DNA from: SAR324 cluster bacterium
Lineage (GTDB): Bacteria; SAR324; NAC60-12
Reading direction: 5' to 3'
DNA length: 64,000 bases
NCBI GenBank assembly: GCA_028281495.1
Contig: JANQJU010000023.1
Location: 62,001-126,000 of the forward strand
Positions 61,733-64,000 of this stretch are shown one piece after another. The position numbers and the translations under genes are program-made. The notes beneath the pieces were generated by a model. It had not been told where the DNA came from, searched no databases, and saw only the letters and a program-made list of their open reading frames with translations. Each line of letters opens with the position of its first letter. The stretch's first letter is position 1.

Positions 61733-64000
61733 ATGAGTTTAACTGGCTTATTTCCAAAAGATTTTCTTAAACCTCGATGGCTTTTAAGGTTTGCCAGTAT
61801 TTGGGGGCTTTTCATGGTAGTGAGCGGAAGCGTTGCGTTGGCAGAGACTCCCGCAGAGGCAATTGCAGAAGTGCAACAACAAGCAAACACCATGTGGGTA
61901 TTGGTTGCTGCAGCCTTAGTTTTCTTGATGCAAGCTGGATTCATGTGTTTGGAAGCTGGAATCTCCGAAGCGAAGCATTCCATCAATGTGGCTATCAAAA
62001 ACATGACCGACTTCGTGATAGCTGTCTGTGGCTTCTGGTTGGTCGGTTTCGGGTTGATGTTTGGATTGACAGAAAGTGGTTGGTTCGGAACTTCAGACTT
62101 CATGATTTCCATTCAAAAGCCCTGGGATTCGGCCTTTTTTGTGTTTCAAGCCGTATTTGTTGGAACCGCGGCAACTATTACTTCTGGAGCGATTGCAGGA
62201 CGTACCCGTTTCAGTGCTTACGTAATTTTATCATTGATTGTGTCCATTCTTGTGTACCCAGTTGCGGGACACTGGTCATGGGGTGGCGGTCTCCACGGCG
62301 AGCAAGGCGGATGGTTAGCCAATATGGGATTCATTGACTTTGCTGGATCTACCGTTGTGCATAGTGTGGGTGGATGGGTAGCCTTAGCCGCGTTGATTGT
62401 AGTGGGACCTCGTTTGGGGAGGTTCTCTCCAGATGGCAAACCACAGAAGTTTCAACCTCACAATACGATTTTAGCCTACTTGGGAACGTTTATTCTATTC
62501 TTCGGATGGTTTGGGTTTAATGGAGGAAGCACACTCACTGCAACGGAAGATGTAGCACCAATCATCATGAATACCGTCTTAGCGGCATGTTTCGGTGCAA
62601 TGGCTGCGGGAGCATTGAGCTGGATTTTCAGCCCTTTGCAACTCCCCGAAGGTGAAATGATTTCGAACGGCCTGCTCGGAGGGTTGGTTGGGATTACGGC
62701 AGGGTGTGCTGCGGTAGATGCTGGCGGAGCAGCAGCAATTGGAGTGATCTCTGGAATAATCATCTATTTCGGGACGCTTTTCATGGAGCGTGTCTTGAAA
62801 TTGGATGACGTTGTTGGAGCAGTTCCTGTTCATGGATTTTGTGGCGCGTGGGGGACCATTGCGGTTGGAATCTTTATTACGAGCGATAATCTCGGAGACA
62901 TGAGCCGGTTGGAACTCATCGGAGTTCAAGCGATTGGTGTGGTGGCCTCGTTTATATGGGCGTTCTGTCTGACCTATTTGATCATGAGAGTGATCAATAT
63001 CTTCATTCCATTCCGAGTGCCCCCAGAAGATGAACGCATCGGACTCAACGTATCAGAGCATGGTTCTAAAATGGCTTGGTTGAATACCTTGCAAACGATG
63101 GGGGAGATCATTCGAGATGGCGATTTTTCCCATCGAGTGGAGGTAGAACCACAAACTGAAGCTGGAGAAGTTGCTGCCTGTTTTAACTCCTTGCTCAGGG
63201 AATTGGAAACCGTTGCAGATGTGGTAGACGTTATCGCACAAGGCAATCTGAACGTGGAGTTAAAGCCTAAAGGAGAACGCGATAAACTCGGGAAGGCACT
63301 CAATGGAGTATTTGCCAGCCTGAGAGATGTGATTGTACAGGTCAAAGATGTAGCAAAATCGATCGACGTGAGTGTGGGAGATCTGGCCAATACAAGCAGC
63401 AGCTTGATGGGAGATGTGATGGAGGTGACCACTGAAATCAGCAACGCTGCTGAAAAAATGAACGCCGAAACCCAGACGAGTCAAAATGTGGTTGCCAACA
63501 CAGTGGATGGTATGGAGTTTTTAAAGTCCAAGTTTTCCAACAATATGGAGATTATGGATCAACTGCGGGAATCCTTAGGCAGTGTACACCAGATCATTAC
63601 TGGCATCAAAGGCATCTCCAAACAGACCAATATGCTCTCTTTGAATGCAGCAATTGAAGCGGCAAAAGCGGGTGAGAAAGGGCGTGGTTTTTCCATTGTA
63701 GCGGAAGAAATCCGCAATCTAGCACATCGTTCGGCCGATGCTTCTCAGCAGATTGCAGAGCTGATTCACGATATCGAACGCAACAGCTCTCGTTTCCAGG
63801 ATGTTTCAAAGGAAGTGAATGACGCCCTTGCCGAGGCAATTGGAAATGTTGAACATACGAGCGTATCGTTCGATCGGGTGAAAGAAAGGATTTCTCAAGT
63901 GTATCAGGCAATCAGCAAATTGACTTCTACCACCGACACTCAGTCCACCGCAACGGCTGAGAGAGTGACCCAGATTGCCCAAGAGTTGGTCGATAAGGCG
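61733..64000 (+). CDS. Ammonium transporter fused to HAMP-like and methyl-accepting chemotaxis domains (partial)
   Basis: The frame is open from an ATG with a taggagcg site to the window edge, 756 codons so far. After an N-terminal signal-like helix comes a complete Amt/MEP domain (about 45-430): [20 protein letters not shown], the twin His residues at 210 ([10 protein letters not shown]) and 367 ([10 protein letters not shown]), and the Amt-tail [11 protein letters not shown]. Two HAMP-like units follow (about 445-490 and 500-540), then an MCP signalling domain whose hairpin tip is [16 protein letters not shown] (Glu642). It should couple ammonium passage or binding to chemotaxis kinase control. 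Nearby cheY at 48298 fits this. Confidence 0.93.
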   Translation, partial: MSLTGLFPKDFLKPRWLLRFASIWGLFMVVSGSVALAETPAEAIAEVQQQANTMWVLVAAALVFLMQAGFMCLEAGISEAKHSINVAIKNMTDFVIAVCGFWLVGFGLMFGLTESGWFGTSDFMISIQKPWDSAFFVFQAVFVGTAATITSGAIAGRTRFSAYVILSLIVSILVYPVAGHWSWGGGLHGEQGGWLANMGFIDFAGSTVVHSVGGWVALAALIVVGPRLGRFSPDGKPQKFQPHNTILAYLGTFILFFGWFGFNGGSTLTATEDVAPIIMNTVLAACFGAMAAGALSWIFSPLQLPEGEMISNGLLGGLVGITAGCAAVDAGGAAAIGVISGIIIYFGTLFMERVLKLDDVVGAVPVHGFCGAWGTIAVGIFITSDNLGDMSRLELIGVQAIGVVASFIWAFCLTYLIMRVINIFIPFRVPPEDERIGLNVSEHGSKMAWLNTLQTMGEIIRDGDFSHRVEVEPQTEAGEVAACFNSLLRELETVADVVDVIAQGNLNVELKPKGERDKLGKALNGVFASLRDVIVQVKDVAKSIDVSVGDLANTSSSLMGDVMEVTTEISNAAEKMNAETQTSQNVVANTVDGMEFLKSKFSNNMEIMDQLRESLGSVHQIITGIKGISKQTNMLSLNAAIEAAKAGEKGRGFSIVAEEIRNLAHRSADASQQIAELIHDIERNSSRFQDVSKEVNDALAEAIGNVEHTSVSFDRVKERISQVYQAISKLTSTTDTQSTATAERVTQIAQELVDKA

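Noticed and set aside
61777..62337. 186-codon plus-strand frame
   Set aside because: It is a shadow frame within the Amt-MCP coding region.

Overview
The window is a gene-dense 64 kb stretch of a chromosome from a Gram-negative bacterium of proteobacterial type. Supporting this are a RecC subunit, IspE, ribosomal protein bS21, lipoprotein and Sec signal peptides, a BCCT osmolyte transporter, an undecaprenyl-phosphate sugar transferase, CheY and a methyl-accepting signalling domain. Pyruvate:ferredoxin oxidoreductase (NifJ) and a formaldehyde-activating enzyme (Fae) point to an organism with anaerobic or mixed metabolism and some C1 metabolism. Marine groups such as SAR324 would fit, but the sequence does not settle the taxon. 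I saw no rRNA, tRNA, CRISPR array, insertion sequence or prophage.

Layout. 0-4.6 kb: a metal ABC transporter (ZnuA/C/B-like) with an unusual second binding-protein-like subunit and two periplasmic DUF4198-type proteins. 5-7.3 kb: a TRIC channel, a DMT exporter and a PaiB-like protein. 7.3-15.1 kb (minus strand): a kinase/FAD-oxidase/SDR trio like the uncharacterised ygcE-ygcU-ygcW genes of E. coli, then a BCCT transporter, Fae, a gutted aldehyde dehydrogenase and an aldo/keto reductase. 15.4-17.3 kb: LysR remnants around a MarR-GFA pair. 17.4-21.1 kb: a PhnD-like binding protein translationally coupled to a hybrid histidine kinase. 21.1-26.7 kb: a decayed AAA/PD-DEXK gene, nifJ and a DHOD-like gene whose 3' end is duplicated and degraded downstream. 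27-30.9 kb: a 2OG-Fe(II) oxygenase-like protein, a DinB-like protein, a VWA lipoprotein and a broken toxin-antitoxin pair. 30.7-35 kb: a five-gene minus-strand block with three TerD paralogues, a coiled-coil PspA/ESCRT-III-like protein and an unrecognised 449-aa protein.

35.3-48.7 kb: cysC, an orphan recC, a 21-bp palindromic tandem array bridging the recC and ispE stop codons, ispE, an HD phosphohydrolase, rpsU, unrecognised proteins, a DEDD exonuclease ending in a clamp-binding-like motif, a J-domain protein, a glycosyltransferase, a nucleosidase and cheY. 48.9-51.1 kb: three small exported glycine-rich proteins with the same architecture. 51.4-57.4 kb: a GH42 beta-galactosidase, a small HTH protein, psuG, a PilZ protein, a WcaJ-type sugar transferase and an exported DUF3015-like protein. 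57.5-61.4 kb: a Nudix hydrolase, an RsbU-type response-regulator phosphatase and a convergent membrane protein with an RsbW-type ATPase domain. 61.7 kb to the edge: an ammonium transporter (Amt) fused to HAMP-like and methyl-accepting chemotaxis signalling domains, running off the window.

The strongest candidates for new biology are the Amt-MCP fusion, the TerD/coiled-coil block, the binding-protein/hybrid-kinase pair, the convergent RsbU/RsbW-like pair and the palindromic 21-bp array. Several genes (gabD-like, two LysR, AAA/PD-DEXK, mazF-like) are visibly decaying, so the region is losing accessory functions.
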